NCBI GenBank assembly: GCA_002270565.1
Contig: NQMI01000161.1
Location: 32,959-96,958, forward strand
DNA from: Stenocarpella maydis
Lineage: Eukaryota > Ascomycota > Sordariomycetes > Diaporthales > Diaporthaceae
Direction: 5' to 3'
DNA: 64,000 bases
A model generated the notes under the pieces. The model searched no databases, had not been told where the DNA came from, and saw only the letters and a program-made list of their open reading frames with translations. The stretch's first letter is position 1; each line of letters opens with the position of its first letter. The translations under genes were made by a program, and so were the position numbers. This document shows positions 35,458-47,106 of this stretch, in pieces.

Positions 35458-36543
35458 ATGCCGGCCCCGCTCAAGCTGGCCGTCATCGGCACCAACTGGA
35501 TCACCAGCTCGTTCGTGCAGTCAGCCCACGAAAGTAAGAGGTTACTGCTTGTGGCCGTCTACTCCCGCAGCCTGGAGACAGCACGCAAGTTTATCGCCGA
35601 GACGCCTTCCATTGGCGATGCCTCTTCCGTCAAATCATACGATGATCTGGATTCGCTGCTCTCAGATGGCTCCGCCGGAATTGACGTGGTCTACATTGCT
35701 TCGCCAAACTCTCTTCACCACGAGCAGGGTTTGCTGGCGCTGAACGCGGGGAAGCATGTCATCATCGAGAAGCCGATCGCTTCGAACGTCAGGGAAATGA
35801 AGGCCCTGTACAGCGTTGCCGACGCCAAGGGTCTCTTCGTACTCGAAGCCTTCAGGCATATCCAGGAGCCCAACTTCCTCAGGCTGCAGAAGCTCCTGGA
35901 CAGCGAGACCACCGAGGCGGGTAAATTCGGCCGCATCTACGGGGCCAGTCTCTCAATGGCGGTCTACTCTTCCCGCTATGCCAAGGTCCTAGATGGCGAG
36001 GAGCCAAATGTGCTCTCGCCCAAGTTCTCAGGCGGCGCGCTGTGGGATATGGGGTGCTACCCCGTGATGTTCTCAGTTGCTCTGTTTGGGAGGCCTGCAG
36101 CTCAGACTTATTACCCCGTCATCATCCGCACTGGTGTCGACGGCGGCGGCCACATCATTCTCCAATACAGCCCAGAGTCATCCAGACACAAGGCCAAATT
36201 CATCGTTCATGCGCACACGAGCAAAATGTACACGTCGACGGCGCCCACGGAGATATACTGCGAAAAGGGAACTATTAGGGTCAACGGCGCGACCGGGGTC
36301 ACTGATATCAACACCATAGAGTTTGTGCCCCGGGGTGCAAAGCAAGGAGAACAGCTGGCAGATACCAACCCTGAATATCAGGGGGTGCTGAATCTGACTT
36401 GGGAAGCAGAAGAGCTCGCACGCGTGATACAAGAAGGCGACAGAAAGGCCGAGGGCACGCTGAGACAGCTCACCACTGATGTTTTGACGGCTATGGTGAG
36501 CATGAGGGAGCAGAACAACATCGTCTTTGGGTCTGAGAAATGA
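35458..36543 (+). CDS. Gfo/Idh/MocA-family NAD(P)-dependent oxidoreductase
   Basis: An intronless gene of 361 residues starting at ATG 35458 in an ACCATGCC context. The N-terminal Rossmann fold begins LKLAVIGTNWIT, with a slightly divergent glycine motif. The family signature strand and EKP motif (GKHVIIEKPIASN, catalytic Lys) lie near residues 100-112, and the substrate-binding C-terminal domain includes GGALWDMGCYPV. Family members oxidise or reduce sugars, inositols or dihydrodiols with NAD(P); the GALWDMGCYP form is common in fungal dimeric-dihydrodiol/xylose dehydrogenase-like proteins. Location is probably cytosolic, as no signal peptide is seen. Sharing a promoter region with a secreted amylase hints at a role in carbohydrate use (inference). 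Confidence 0.88.
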   Translation: MPAPLKLAVIGTNWITSSFVQSAHESKRLLLVAVYSRSLETARKFIAETPSIGDASSVKSYDDLDSLLSDGSAGIDVVYIASPNSLHHEQGLLALNAGKHVIIEKPIASNVREMKALYSVADAKGLFVLEAFRHIQEPNFLRLQKLLDSETTEAGKFGRIYGASLSMAVYSSRYAKVLDGEEPNVLSPKFSGGALWDMGCYPVMFSVALFGRPAAQTYYPVIIRTGVDGGGHIILQYSPESSRHKAKFIVHAHTSKMYTSTAPTEIYCEKGTIRVNGATGVTDINTIEFVPRGAKQGEQLADTNPEYQGVLNLTWEAEELARVIQEGDRKAEGTLRQLTTDVLTAMVSMREQNNIVFGSEK

Positions 36544-37821
36544 AGTCCCATGCGAGGCCAACGGTGGAGGGAGACATCAGGGCTAGATGAGGAATGCGAT
36601 GTGGTAGCTGTCTTAGGTCTTGTACCATGGCGGGAGTTATCTGTCACTTAGTCCAGACGCCCCTGGCCTCAGCCGGGCTCAAAGGCATTGTTGGCTTTTC
36701 AATGAGCTTTCGATTTTCATGTTAGGCTGCTGGTTTGGTTCTTAATCTGATCACACCCCCCCTCCCCTTTCTTATTTTTTTTTTATAAAAAAAGAAGAGT
36801 TGCAGGCGGTCACTTTATGCAGTTGTAAACGCTCAACTACCCAGGGTAGGAATAGTAGTTTGATGCCTGGTATTTGGTTGATGTGTTTGCATTTGCATCA
36901 TAGAGGAAGTCACCCTTTGTACCTGGGTAGGGAGGGGATGGGGTGGGATGGTAGCCGCTGAATTCATGCAAGCGAGTAGATCATTATTCTCATTCGCGGT
37001 GTGTCACTCTGTGTTTCGGGGCGAATGTCTAAGACAAGGTTGTAGCAGAAATTGATCCCTCGTCCCGGGTTAGAATGGGCAGAGTTGGGTTTAAGTATGG
37101 GTGATCAGCAGGCGTTTTACAGACACAGGCGGCTCGATGGCTTGCTCTGGCAGTCTGGCGGGGCCAGCGCCAAGAAACGCCATGCACTGGGGCCCCAGAC
37201 TGTCGGAACCCACTGAAGGCCAATTACGAAATTGGATGCAGGCCCCAATCTGCTGTGACTGATAGCCCGTGGGATTACCTCGGCGTCATGACTAAGTGCC
37301 CCGGGCTAGGACACCAGGACACACCCAAGATGGACCTGCCTCCTTGCGTGTTCCGCCTTGGCCCGCCTCAATGATCGGAATGCAGGTTTCTTATCGCCTG
37401 GCCCCCATGGCAATAAGTGGGACTGGCTGCCTATCATATGCTGTGGGCTCTGTCTATCAGTCTATCTATCGAGCCATCTGCCGTCCTGGACCAGCTAGTC
37501 TATCATCCATCGTCTCCCGCTGCCCGGTCCCTTATCCGATCCTAGTAGGGCCTCACAGCATCCCAGGCCATCTCTTGCCAGTGTGCATTGATAACCCGGC
37601 TAGTCCGCTGCACAAGAGCACTTGGCTCACGCACTGCAACCCCCCAACCTGATGGTCTCGGCCTCTTTGTTCTTTGCCCAGCACTTGCAGCAGACAAAGC
37701 CGGCGCTGCATGTGGCAAAAACCCGGGTTTCCATCTGCCAGCTGTATCTCCGTCACTACTTTCCCGCCTCAGCCTCGGACTCAACGGGCGACAACAGGAC
37801 ACAACCGCCGTCACCGCCATC
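36544..37821. other. Intergenic region
   Basis: About 1.3 kb between two plus-strand genes. A C/T-run facing an A-run at about 36755-36800 resembles the degenerate repeat of the left end. The last few hundred bases should hold the permease promoter. No gene seen. Confidence 0.5.
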
Positions 37822-38222
37822 ATGAGCAGACCTCCGACCTCAACGTCAGCGTCCAGTGCCCGCCGGCATTCGGCCGCGGGCCATGGCGGCGCCGCAGACG
37901 ACGACCTGGCGCGTATGGGCTACAAGGCCGAGCTGCCCCGCTCGCTGTCCATGCTGTCGGTGCTGGGGCTCAGCTTCGCCATCATGGCCGTGCCGTACGG
38001 CCTGTCTACCACCTTCCTCTACTCGCTGGCCAATGGCCAGTCTGTCACTGTGCTGTGGGGCTGGGTCATGCTGTCGCTCATCAGCATCTGCATCGCCGCA
38101 TCGCTGGCAGAGATCTGCAGTGTCTACCCGACTGCCGGAGGCGTATACTATTGGGCCGCCCTGCTGTCAACGCCGGAATGGGCACCTATAGCGTCGTGGA
38201 TCACTGGTACGTACACATCTCT

Positions 38223-38259
<37 letters not shown>

Positions 38260-39615
38260 AATCCATCATGTATCCCTTTGGTTGCTCGACTCTTGAGAAG
38301 ATCTGCAAGGCTTGGATGTTCGTCCGGTAACATGGGATGCAATCTAATCAACACAGGCTGGCTTACCCTCGTCGGAAACTGGACTGTCACGCTATCAATC
38401 AACTTTGGCGGCGCGCAGCTCATCCTTAGCTGCATCACCCTCTGGCGAGAGGACTTTGTCGCCACGCCATGGCAGACGGTCCTCATGTTCTGGGCCGTCA
38501 TGCTCGTCACATACCTCGTCAACATCTTTGCCAGCCGGTACCTCGACCAGATCAACACGGCATGCATATGGTGGACCGGGGCCTCGGTCATCATCATCCT
38601 TGTCGTGCTGCTGGCCATGGCCCGCGGCGGCCGCCGCAGCGGCGAGTTCGTCTTTGCACACTTTGACGCCTCTGGCTCCGGCTGGGCCCCCGGATGGTCC
38701 TTCTTCGTCGGCCTGCTGCAGCCCGCCTACGTGTTGACCGGCTACGGCATGGTCGCGTCCATGTGTGAGGAGGTGCAGAGTCCCGAGCGTGAGGTCCCCA
38801 AGGCCATCGTGCTCTCCGTCGTCGCCGCGGGCGTCACGGGCCTCTTCTTCCTCATCCCCGTCCTGTTTGTCCTGCCCGACGTCCAGGAGCTCCTCGCCGT
38901 CGCCAACGGCCAGCCCGTCGGCCTCATCTTCAAGACGGCGACCGGCAGCGCGGGTGGCGGTTTTGGCCTGCTGTTCCTCATCCTTGGTATCTGGCTGTTC
39001 GCCGGCATCGGGGCCCTGACCGCCTCGAGCAGGTGCACGTACGCCTTCGCCCGGGACGGCGCCATTCCCGGCTCCGGCCTGTGGAGCCGCATTGACAAGC
39101 GCTTCGACATCCCGCTCTGGGGCCTGACGCTCTCCTTCCTGGTCGATTGCCTGCTGGGCCTGATATACTTTGGCTCCGCGGCCGCCTTCAACAGCTTCAC
39201 GGGCGTGGCCACCATCTGCCTCTGTGCCTCATATGCGCTGCCCATCCTCGTCTTGGTCGTCAGGGGACGCAAGTCCGTCGCATACGCGTCGTACTCGCTG
39301 GGCAAGCTCGGCTTCACCATCAATATCGTCACGCTGTGCTGGGTCGCGCTGTCCATTGTCATATTCTGCATGCCCTCGGTGCTCACGAACCTGACGCCAT
39401 CCTCGATGAACTATGCCAGTGTGGTCTTCGCCGGGTTTGCGACCATCAGCATGGTGTGGTATTTCGCATGGGGCCGCAAACACTTTGCCGGCCCTCCTAT
39501 CCTGAAGTCTGAGCTGGCGGGCAACGGCGTGGGTGTCGTCGTGCATGGCCGGGACGTTGAGGCCGCGGCCAAGGGGGAGCATAGTAAACTGGACGAGACT
39601 GAGAAGTCAACGTAG
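37822..39615 (+). CDS. Amino acid/GABA/choline-type permease (APC superfamily)
   Basis: Exons 37822-38206 and 38357-39615 flank a 150-bp phase-1 intron; the product is 547 residues with about 12 hydrophobic segments. ATG 37822 (CATCATGAGC) starts a Ser-rich cytosolic leader. Family motifs include GLSFAIMAVPYGLST in TM1, YPTAGGVYYW, and MCEEVQSPEREVPKAI in the loop before TM7, as in fungal GABA and choline permeases of the amino acid/choline transporter family. It should be a proton-coupled plasma-membrane importer of a quaternary amine or amino acid; the exact substrate is not readable. The intron is unusual: it has no stop codon in frame and is a multiple of three, so retention would insert 50 residues between two membrane segments. 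Confidence 0.9.
38219..38261. repeat. CT/CG dinucleotide microsatellite in an intron
   Basis: About 15 CT units run directly into about seven CG/GC units inside the permease intron, just after its 5' splice site. Alternating CG of this length is rare in fungal introns and could be length-polymorphic. Confidence 0.85.
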
Positions 39616-39856
39616 ACTCCACCAGAGTACTGTGCTGGACTGTCATATAGACGTGTTTATATGTGCTTTCAACTGCAGTATGTATTATTTGAGGACCTAT
39701 TTCAGTTCAACTAGGCCAAGCCTGCAGTGTCAGCCTGACCGTGACCCAGCATCCGACCGCCTTTGAAACCAGTGTGGCATGTTCTGCCCAAGGCATCACA
39801 AAACCCCCCCAGCCCCATCGCTTGTCACGACCGCGGGCCAAGCTCGGCACACACAA

Positions 39857-40228
39857 CTAGAAGCCCTGTTTCTTCACCTGGGCCTGGGCAGCAGCGATGG
39901 TAGCAGCCGCGTTTGGGTCTTCAAAGCCGCAGCCCTGCTTGCCGTTCTGGAACTGGGCGCCCTCGGCGGAGCAGATGCCCACGCCGCTGGTGTTGATCTC
40001 GGCGCAGCACGCACTGCGGCAGTCCGCATCGTCGACGCACCCGCCGGTGGTGAACTGCTCGCCCTTGCCGTTGCCGACATCCTTCGCACCGGCGTTGTTG
40101 GGGGCCAGGGCGACGGCGCAGGCGGCGACTGTGTCGCGAAGAGCAGTCAGTACTCGTCAATGGGCGCGCGGGGCCGGATTGGGATCGGACTTACAAGCCA
40201 GAATAGTGGTAAGAGTGATGCGAACCAT
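39857..40228 (-). CDS. Small secreted cysteine-rich protein
   Basis: Two short exons (40228-40195, 40128-39857) joined by a 66-bp phase-1 intron (GTAAGT...CAG) encode 101 residues. The N-terminus MVRITLTTILAFAACAVALA is a clear signal peptide split by the intron. The mature part has six cysteines, in GGCVDDADC, SACC, GICS and QGCGFED contexts, suggesting three disulfides. The layout and the NNAGAKDVGNGKGEQF start recall small secreted proteins of plant-associated Sordariomycetes reported as biotrophy-associated (BAS2-like); that match is from memory and unverified. A TATAA box lies about 65 bp upstream on the minus strand (40293-40297). It converges on the permease gene. Confidence 0.75.
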
Positions 40229-41028
40229 GATGTCTGGTGATGGTGTGGTATCGTACTAACTTAAAATTGTAACAGAATCGAATGTGTGCGTATTATAAAG
40301 AACGTTAACGACAACCAGGTCGTATGGAGAAGTGAGCAATGAGTGAGTGTAAGGCTGGAGAATGAGTGAGTACGAAGATGCAGAATCAGTTGTGCTCTTG
40401 GCATCTATCATGTCATTATATACTAGTAAATGCCCTCATATACTAGTCAGTACCCAGTCTCAGATGCTTTGAGAATGTGGGTGGCATGGTCCTTCATTTT
40501 GGGTTCAAAACCATGACGCAGGAGGTCATGTTGCGGCAATGGTGAGGCTCTCTTTGCCCATCTGCCTATTAGTATTTTACGCTGGTACGTAATAGTACAA
40601 GATCAGCAGGTCATCCACAAGTGGCCCGTCTGTGGTACGTCGCAGGTTCGCGGGGCTAGGGGTTATAGATCCTGGAACGGTGCGTTTCAACAATTTATCC
40701 TGCCTCAGGAATTTACCCTGCCTCAGCCTGGAGCCAGCATATGGCACCACCACCACTAGCTGTTGGAGGAGCCACCGGAGTTCGGCACCGGTGCCGGCCA
40801 TTTCCGTGCACCGGTGACGGCTTCCACTGCCGGATAACGGCGGTGAGATAGGCGATAAGGGGCTGTGTCTGTGCCTCCTTCCGGTCATGCACAGCACCTT
40901 GTTGTCCTTGTTATTCCCATCCGGCGATCTCTCCACAGCACGCACCAGTGGCATACGATATTGTCTCTGTCAGACACCACTATAGCTGCTTCTGGTCGTG
41001 CGTTATTAAGCGCCCGGAGAATACTAGT
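40229..41028. other. Divergent intergenic region
   Basis: About 800 bp between the secreted-protein gene (-) and the asparaginase gene (+), holding both promoters. A GAATGAGTGAGT-like motif repeats near 40338 and 40362. No gene is recognised. Confidence 0.45.
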
Positions 41029-42779
41029 ATGGAGTACAAACGGCCACAGTCCTCGCCCGAGATCCAGCCCCGGCTCATCATCCATGGCGGCGCAGGCAAC
41101 ATAAAGCCGACGAACCTAACACCGGAGCGATATGAGGCAGTCAGGCGATCGCTGCTCGGCATGGTAGGTACATCATAAGCTTTGCCGCCAGGCCGCCCGG
41201 GTGGTCTCTGATTGACCCGCTACGTCTCAGGTCGCCAAAACGCACGCGTACATGCAGGCCGCCCCCCGGCCATCTGCACTCCAGGCCGCGACGTACGCAG
41301 TCACACTGCTGGAGAACGACCCCTTGTTTAACGCCGGAAAGGGTGCGGTGTTCACGCGTGATGGGATCCAGCAGCTCGAGGCCTCCGTAATGGTGTCGCG
41401 GGGACATGCGAAGCGCGCCGCGGGAGCACTTGGGTTGCAGCATGTCAAGAATCCCAGTAAGCCTGCCACGACACAGAGATGCACTTTCTGGACAATATCC
41501 AACCCCCAAGTCCCAGGTGTCTGCCCTCTGCTGCCCTGGTGCCCTTTTGTGCCGGTATGGCTAGAATTCGGGACGGTTCTTGCGCAGTTCATGGACTGGC
41601 ACCTTACAACCCTCCGCCTCTTTGGTGAACTCTTGACCTCGGTACGGCCGTGTCTGATCATTTCTCTCAGTATTACTAGCTCGCAAGATCCTAGAGCACG
41701 GCGAAGAGGACCTCTGGGGAAGAAAGGGCCAAGGACACCATGACAGCCTCGATGTACCCGGCACGGCGAGTGAAAAGAACGGCAGCTTCGAATCTGTAGA
41801 TTTCGATGTACCCTCCGCCCAGGGACACACGCTCCTGTTTGGCGCGGCGGCTGAGACATTGGCAAGGAAGTATGGGCTCGAGTTCGCGCCGGCAAGTTAC
41901 TTTTTCACGCAGGCGAGGTGGGACGAGCACATCCGTGCCCTTGAGCAGGAGAAGTCCGGAAGGCTGTACTCGGCAACGTGGTCAGCGGACGACTACCTGC
42001 CCCAAGGCACGACCGGCGCCGTGGCTCTCGACTCGGACAGCGTGGTCTGCTGCGCGACCAGCACCGGCGGGCTGACCAACAAACTGACCGGACGTATCGG
42101 AGACACGCCTGTCCCTGGCGCTGGGTACTGGGCAGAGGAATGGGACCACAAGAGCAGCCCTGCCAATCTGTCATGCTCACCCGCCGAGGCTTTCTGGGAG
42201 CGCGGGTGTGACGCAGTCCGCAGATCAGGGCCGGTCCTGGGGTTCACTGGCGCCCTCCGTGGATTAATGGCAGATTGCCTGCCGACCCCGTTCATGTATA
42301 CGCCCTTGGCGAGGCCCAAGACATCTCAGCTGACCACCACCCGCTCCTTCGCGACCTCTGGTACGGGCAACGGGGACTCGTTCCTCCGTGTGAACGCCGG
42401 CCGTACTGCGGCGGCCATTGCACGCTGGGGCGGGGTGTCCTGTTCACAGGCATTGACAGCCGTCACGGGGCCCGGGGGCGAGCTGCAGAGATCGGCGGGA
42501 GAACGGTGGATGATCACCGGCGAAGGTGAGGGTGGTATGATTGGGATCGAGAGCACGGTCGATAGAGACGCGCAAGGGAATGTTGTCCATGCCCGGAGCG
42601 TGATCCTCCAGGACCACAACTGCCCTGGAATGTTCCGGGCATGGGTTGACGACGGCGGCAAGGCCGTCTTTCAAGTCTGGCATGACGGTAGCAAAATGTC
42701 CAAGCTGGGGTTCGATGGGGAGGGCCGCAGGGAGGACACTCGGGCTTGGGCGGGGGCGAAATCGGCCACGCCTATTTGA
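41029..42779 (+). CDS. Ntn-hydrolase asparaginase / threonine aspartase family
   Basis: Exons 41029-41163, 41231-41456 and 41671-42779 (introns 67 bp phase 0 and 214 bp phase 1) give 489 residues. The N-terminal LIIHGGAGNI strand and NAGKGAVFTRDGIQQLEASV segment are diagnostic for the type-2 asparaginase fold. The precursor cleaves itself before Thr234 in QGTTGAVALD, exposing the nucleophile, and STGGLTNKLTGRIGDTP follows as the substrate loop. Expected activity is hydrolysis of L-asparagine or isoaspartyl peptides, or taspase-like proteolysis. The fungal form carries an extra linker (about 130-170) before the nucleophile and a C-terminal extension. Cytosolic, as no signal peptide is seen. 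Confidence 0.88.
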
Positions 42780-44129
42780 CATGGGTGTCAGTCATGAGTC
42801 GGTAATTTAAGATGAGAAACCTTGTGTGATTGGGTTTGGCGGGAAATAGTCAATTCTCGACATCAGGCTTTGTTATTGGGCCGTTTCGGAAGTATAATTG
42901 AGCCCCGTGTCCTGTCCTGTTGCATGGAAACAAGTTCCAGCCGCCAGGTAATATACGTGCCATTGAATCACTCAATGCGTTACGCTTCGATACAAGTGTT
43001 GCATCTCGTCAGGGTGGATTTACACTAAAAGAGTATCATAGGGTAAGGTTGTAATAACTAACCAGCGACATAGCCATGTCTCCTCACATGGCCCCAGACT
43101 CGGAGGCTTCGGTAGTGTAGTCAATGCCACGTCTGCTTGGCCATGGGATTCTGGATCTGCACATCCATTGGAAGGCGAGTCAGCGATATATTACTCGTCA
43201 GCAAATGAATGGTCCGTGGATGACAGATTTCGAATGGCCCTCCTCCCCTTTCTCGCCTGTTGCAACCCCTGTCTGTGCTGCCGCGAGTCTGGAAGAGCAT
43301 GACCCGGGGCCAGATCCACAAAGCTAATCCTCATCCCTGCGTGGAGCGGGGCTATCCGTACCAAGCTTTCTGTCAAGGCACATCACTGCCAGGCCCCGGG
43401 CCAGGCTGCCCGAACGCGGTGGGTGTGGTTGGTCAAGGTTGCCCTGATCAAATGCGAAGTAGCTGGCCGGCTCAGCTGTGCTGGGGTTTGGTTTCAGGAC
43501 TAGTCGACGGAGGAGAATCCGGCGTTTCGCCAGTCCAGTTAGGAAGAAGAGAAGAGAGGAACGCGGCGGAAGAAAAGCAGCGGCAAGTTAGTTAAACCTT
43601 AGATCTTCATTCCTCCGCCTTCGACCAGCAATGCCTGCGTTGGCCCCCAGTTCGTATTCACCCAGTTGCTAAGCCACTCAGGACCCCCACAAGCCTTCCG
43701 CCACCTGGCAGGGTGCTACTTCACTAGCAACTAGCTGGGGCTGCCCCCTGGGGCTAGTTGCATTGTGTCGTGCGGCTAGTCCAGGCAAGGATCTTCACAG
43801 CTGAATTGGTTGTATTTCTACCACGTATGGTCGCCCATGTCTTCCCCCGTTATATCCCCTTCTCTTTCCTCTTTGCGCCCCTGCAGCGACTAAGGGGAGG
43901 CGTGATTTCCCCCTTGTCGCTTTTTTTGTGCATTCCGGGCCCTCCTCGGCGCTGTGCCTCATTAAATGGCCCGGGGTTGCACCTCTATACCAACAAGCTT
44001 GTTCCCATCTATCTCGCAGCCTTGGGGAGGTCCTCCGTCTCGTTTCTCAACGCACACATCCTGTTTCCAGTCAGAAGATCGAGTAGGCAGGCTCATTCGA
44101 ATACAGCCGGACTCTTTCGCCCTGTGGTT
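42780..44129. other. Intergenic region
   Basis: About 1.35 kb. The frame of the next gene is open upstream to 43758, but that part reads as untranslated leader (pyrimidine-rich, low-complexity). No other gene is seen. Confidence 0.45.
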
Positions 44130-45127
44130 ATGCCCAACATGGACCAAGACAACCTCGGGCTCTTGGCCAAGCGCCATGACGAGCATCTCGACAGGATGCC
44201 CCTGACCACGATTTCGATACTTGCACCTTTCAGCGCCTTGATCATGAGTATTATATTCGTAATATACTTCGCCGTGCGGTTCTATATCCTGGAAGGATTC
44301 CTGCTCAGGAGGATATACGGCGCAACGTACACCAAGATGGACGAGACCACGAGAAGAGGGTTTGTCAACCACCATATAGCCGGCGGAACCAAAATCTTGA
44401 TTCTTATCGCCGCCGTATATCCCTTCATCTCTGTTGTCTTCGGATCATCGACCTTCCACACTCGCTTTGCCCCTGGTTCGGTGGTAACCATGGGCGACGT
44501 CTTGATTGTGGTGGCACAGATGCTCATCGCAATGTATATTTTCGAGTTGTTCTATCGGCCCAAGATTTCCCCAGTCAGTGTCCTCCACCATGTGGGGACC
44601 ATTATGATCGGCCAGTCGGCGATTGCCATCAGTCTAGATCTCATTAGAGAGCCAGACGCAGACATCGAGTTCTCTCTCTGTCTGGTGTGGGGTGAGTTCC
44701 CAACCTGTACCACGCTCAGCGCGGCCGCGGAATCGAAACAAAAACGCTGACGCAACGGTTTGGAACAGGCGCTTTTGACATCATTGCCGAGTTCTTACCT
44801 CATGTCACCATCATACTGTATCGAGTCCACCCCAAGTCCCATGCGTTCCTCCGAAAGCTGTTTCTCGCGGCCATGGCAACAACCTTTACCGGAACAGTGG
44901 TTGAGACGATTGTGACCATGTACATGTTCGGGTCCCTGTGGAACAGATGGACACTGGCTTTCAAAGTCACGACTCCCATTCTCCATGTGTGTTTCGCAGC
45001 GGCGCAGCTCTGGGGCTCGTGGAACTTTTTCTGCCTGTACAAGAAGCAGTCGAGACTCCTGGCCGCAGCTATGCGTGACAGCGATCTGGTGGCGGAGGAA
45101 GCCAAGCCAGCAGGAGAGTCTCAGTAG
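44130..45127 (+). CDS. Seven-helix membrane protein, TLC-like
   Basis: Exons 44130-44691 and 44769-45127 (77-bp phase-1 intron, GTGAGT...CAG) give 306 residues. ATG 44130 was preferred; one at 44139 is equally good, and a longer start upstream would add an implausible leader. Seven hydrophobic segments are visible, with a conserved-looking VLHHVGTIMIG in the fourth. The paired His followed by a helix resembles the TLC (TRAM/LAG1/CLN8) fold, whose members handle lipids or sit in the ER. The C-terminus is a short charged tail. Function is unknown. It is tail-to-tail with the flavin oxidase, only 151 bp away, so it could belong to the metabolite gene group or just border it. Confidence 0.7.
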
Positions 45128-45278
45128 TTCCAGAGCTGCTGATCTGGTCGGTGCACCCGTGGACAATAACTTAAACTGTATATAATCAAAGCCTACATAT
45201 CTACATTACACACCCGCTGTGATACGGCCGGAACTCCTAATAACCAAGACGTCCCGGGGCGGTTAGACCTATGCCAGC

Positions 45279-47106
45279 CTATTTGATATAATCCTCGCCC
45301 AGCATCCACTTCTTCTTGTCATACTGCTGCGGCCAGACCCCGCTCTTGCCCGGTGCCAAGATACCGTTAGGATCCAGGGCGTTCTTGATCTTCTCGTTCA
45401 GCTTCATGAGTGCGTGGTCATTGAAGTCGTAGGTCATTGCCACCTGGTCCATCATGCCAATATGCGTCCTGAACTCGCCCCAGCCATTTTCTGCCCAGTC
45501 CTTGATCATTGTGCGCACAAGCCATTGCACCCGGCGGCGAGCATCAGGGTCCTTCCTGTCAAAGACAATGCATACGACGTTGTCTGTGAGCGATGTTTAG
45601 TGGTACTGTCACGGAAGGACGGGGGGGTCATGACTCACGCATCTCGCGCATCCCAATGCTGAAGATACCCATATAATCCAACTTGGCCTCATCGAACCTC
45701 TTCTTCGCCAACACGTATTGAGACCAGGCAGACTCGCCGGACACTTTTGATATTGGCGCCAGCGACATGAAGGAGCAGTTTGGAATCCATGTCTGGAGCC
45801 AATGCAGCTCATCCATGTTTGCAACTCCTCTCATCGTGTGGGCGCGGCACTCGAGGGTACCAAACACCTCCTTGCGATCCTGTTCGTTGAAGAACCGGCT
45901 CCCAGGCACTTTCAGCATCTCCTGCTTGATGATCTTTAGGTGCGCCTCACGGATCACGGGGGGCCCATATACAGCACCCATGTAGACCCAGCGGCCTAGG
46001 TCGAGTTGCTTCGCCCCGCGGTCCAGGTCCTCGTCAGTAAGAGGCTCGTTCAGTGCTTTGTCGGTGTAATGTGACCGGGGGTTATAGTGGGCCAGGTCCA
46101 GGCCGACATGCCTTAGCGCAGCGGCGTTTTGCAGGATCATGTTGACGCGCAGGGGGCCGATGATGTCGATGATCTGAGGAAGGTCCTCGTCCCTCTCGTA
46201 TGTGACCATGAACGCCTCCATCCCCGGGGGTCGCGGCATCAACCACATCCCCATCTTGGTGACGATGCCATTTCCCGCCTGTGAGAAGATGCCGTCATTG
46301 ACCGGGCCAAAACCATACGGGAAGAGCTGCCAGCACTCGTTGGGCTTCTGGTCCGCCGGGTGCACGCCCTGCCTCGCCTGCTCTCGCCCCTCGGGACTGG
46401 ACATGGCTCCCATACCAGTGCGGACGATCTCACCCGTGGGGAGGACAATCTCCATCCCACAGTGCATCATCCAGTGGTCTCCGTAAGGCGTGAAGCCGAC
46501 CCCGTGATCTAGGGCGTTGCCGATGACGGAGCCATACCCCAGCTCGGGCGCGTCCATCATGACCTTGTCGTCGAGTTTGTGCTCGCGGAGGTACTCCTGG
46601 AGCTGCAGGTACGACACGCCTGGCTCAAGGAGGCAATAGCAGTCGACTGCGTTGACCTCCAGCACCTTGTTCATGTGCTTACCAAGGTCCATAACCAGAC
46701 TTCCACTGACCCGAGGCGCTGCCCCTCCATAGCCCAGGTTGTGCCCCTTGCTGAAGACCCATAGCGGCGCAGCAAAGTCGTTGCACAATTTGACAATGGC
46801 TTGGACGTCCTGGACATGGCGCGGGCGCACAAGTGCAGATGCGATAAACTCTTCGTGGTCGTAGAAGTTGTGCATGTCGTGCGTCAGGCAGTCAATTGTC
46901 TCATAGTCGCCATCGTCGAGGACGGTGTCGGAAGTTATGACAGCGAGATTGCTCTTGCCGACGAGTGATTGTAAGGCTGATAGGAATTCCGAGAACTTGT
47001 CGGCGGTGAATCCGGGTGGAAGACACCTAGGTTTTGGGACGCTGGGACTCGCATTGACAGTCTGTCCAGCAGTGTCTGCCACACCCGTTGCACTTGGAGG
47101 AGCCAT
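45279..47106 (-). CDS. Vanillyl-alcohol-oxidase-type FAD enzyme with altered active site
   Basis: Exons 47106-45639 and 45583-45279 (55-bp phase-1 intron) give 590 residues, close to the 560 of Penicillium vanillyl-alcohol oxidase (VAO). The FAD-binding PCMH domain is clear (GHNLGYGGAAPRVSGS, GSVIGNALDHGVGFTPYGDH), as is the C-terminal cap with LDPNGILAPGKSGVWPQQY. By alignment from memory to VAO, Tyr108 (Tyr126 here), His61 (His79) and Arg504 (Arg528) are kept. The covalent FAD ligand His422 is Phe446, Tyr503 is Phe527, Tyr187 is Phe205 and the base Asp170 is Glu188. FAD is therefore probably bound non-covalently and the substrate differs. It shares a 968-bp divergent promoter region with the prenyltransferase gene. 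Confidence 0.88.
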
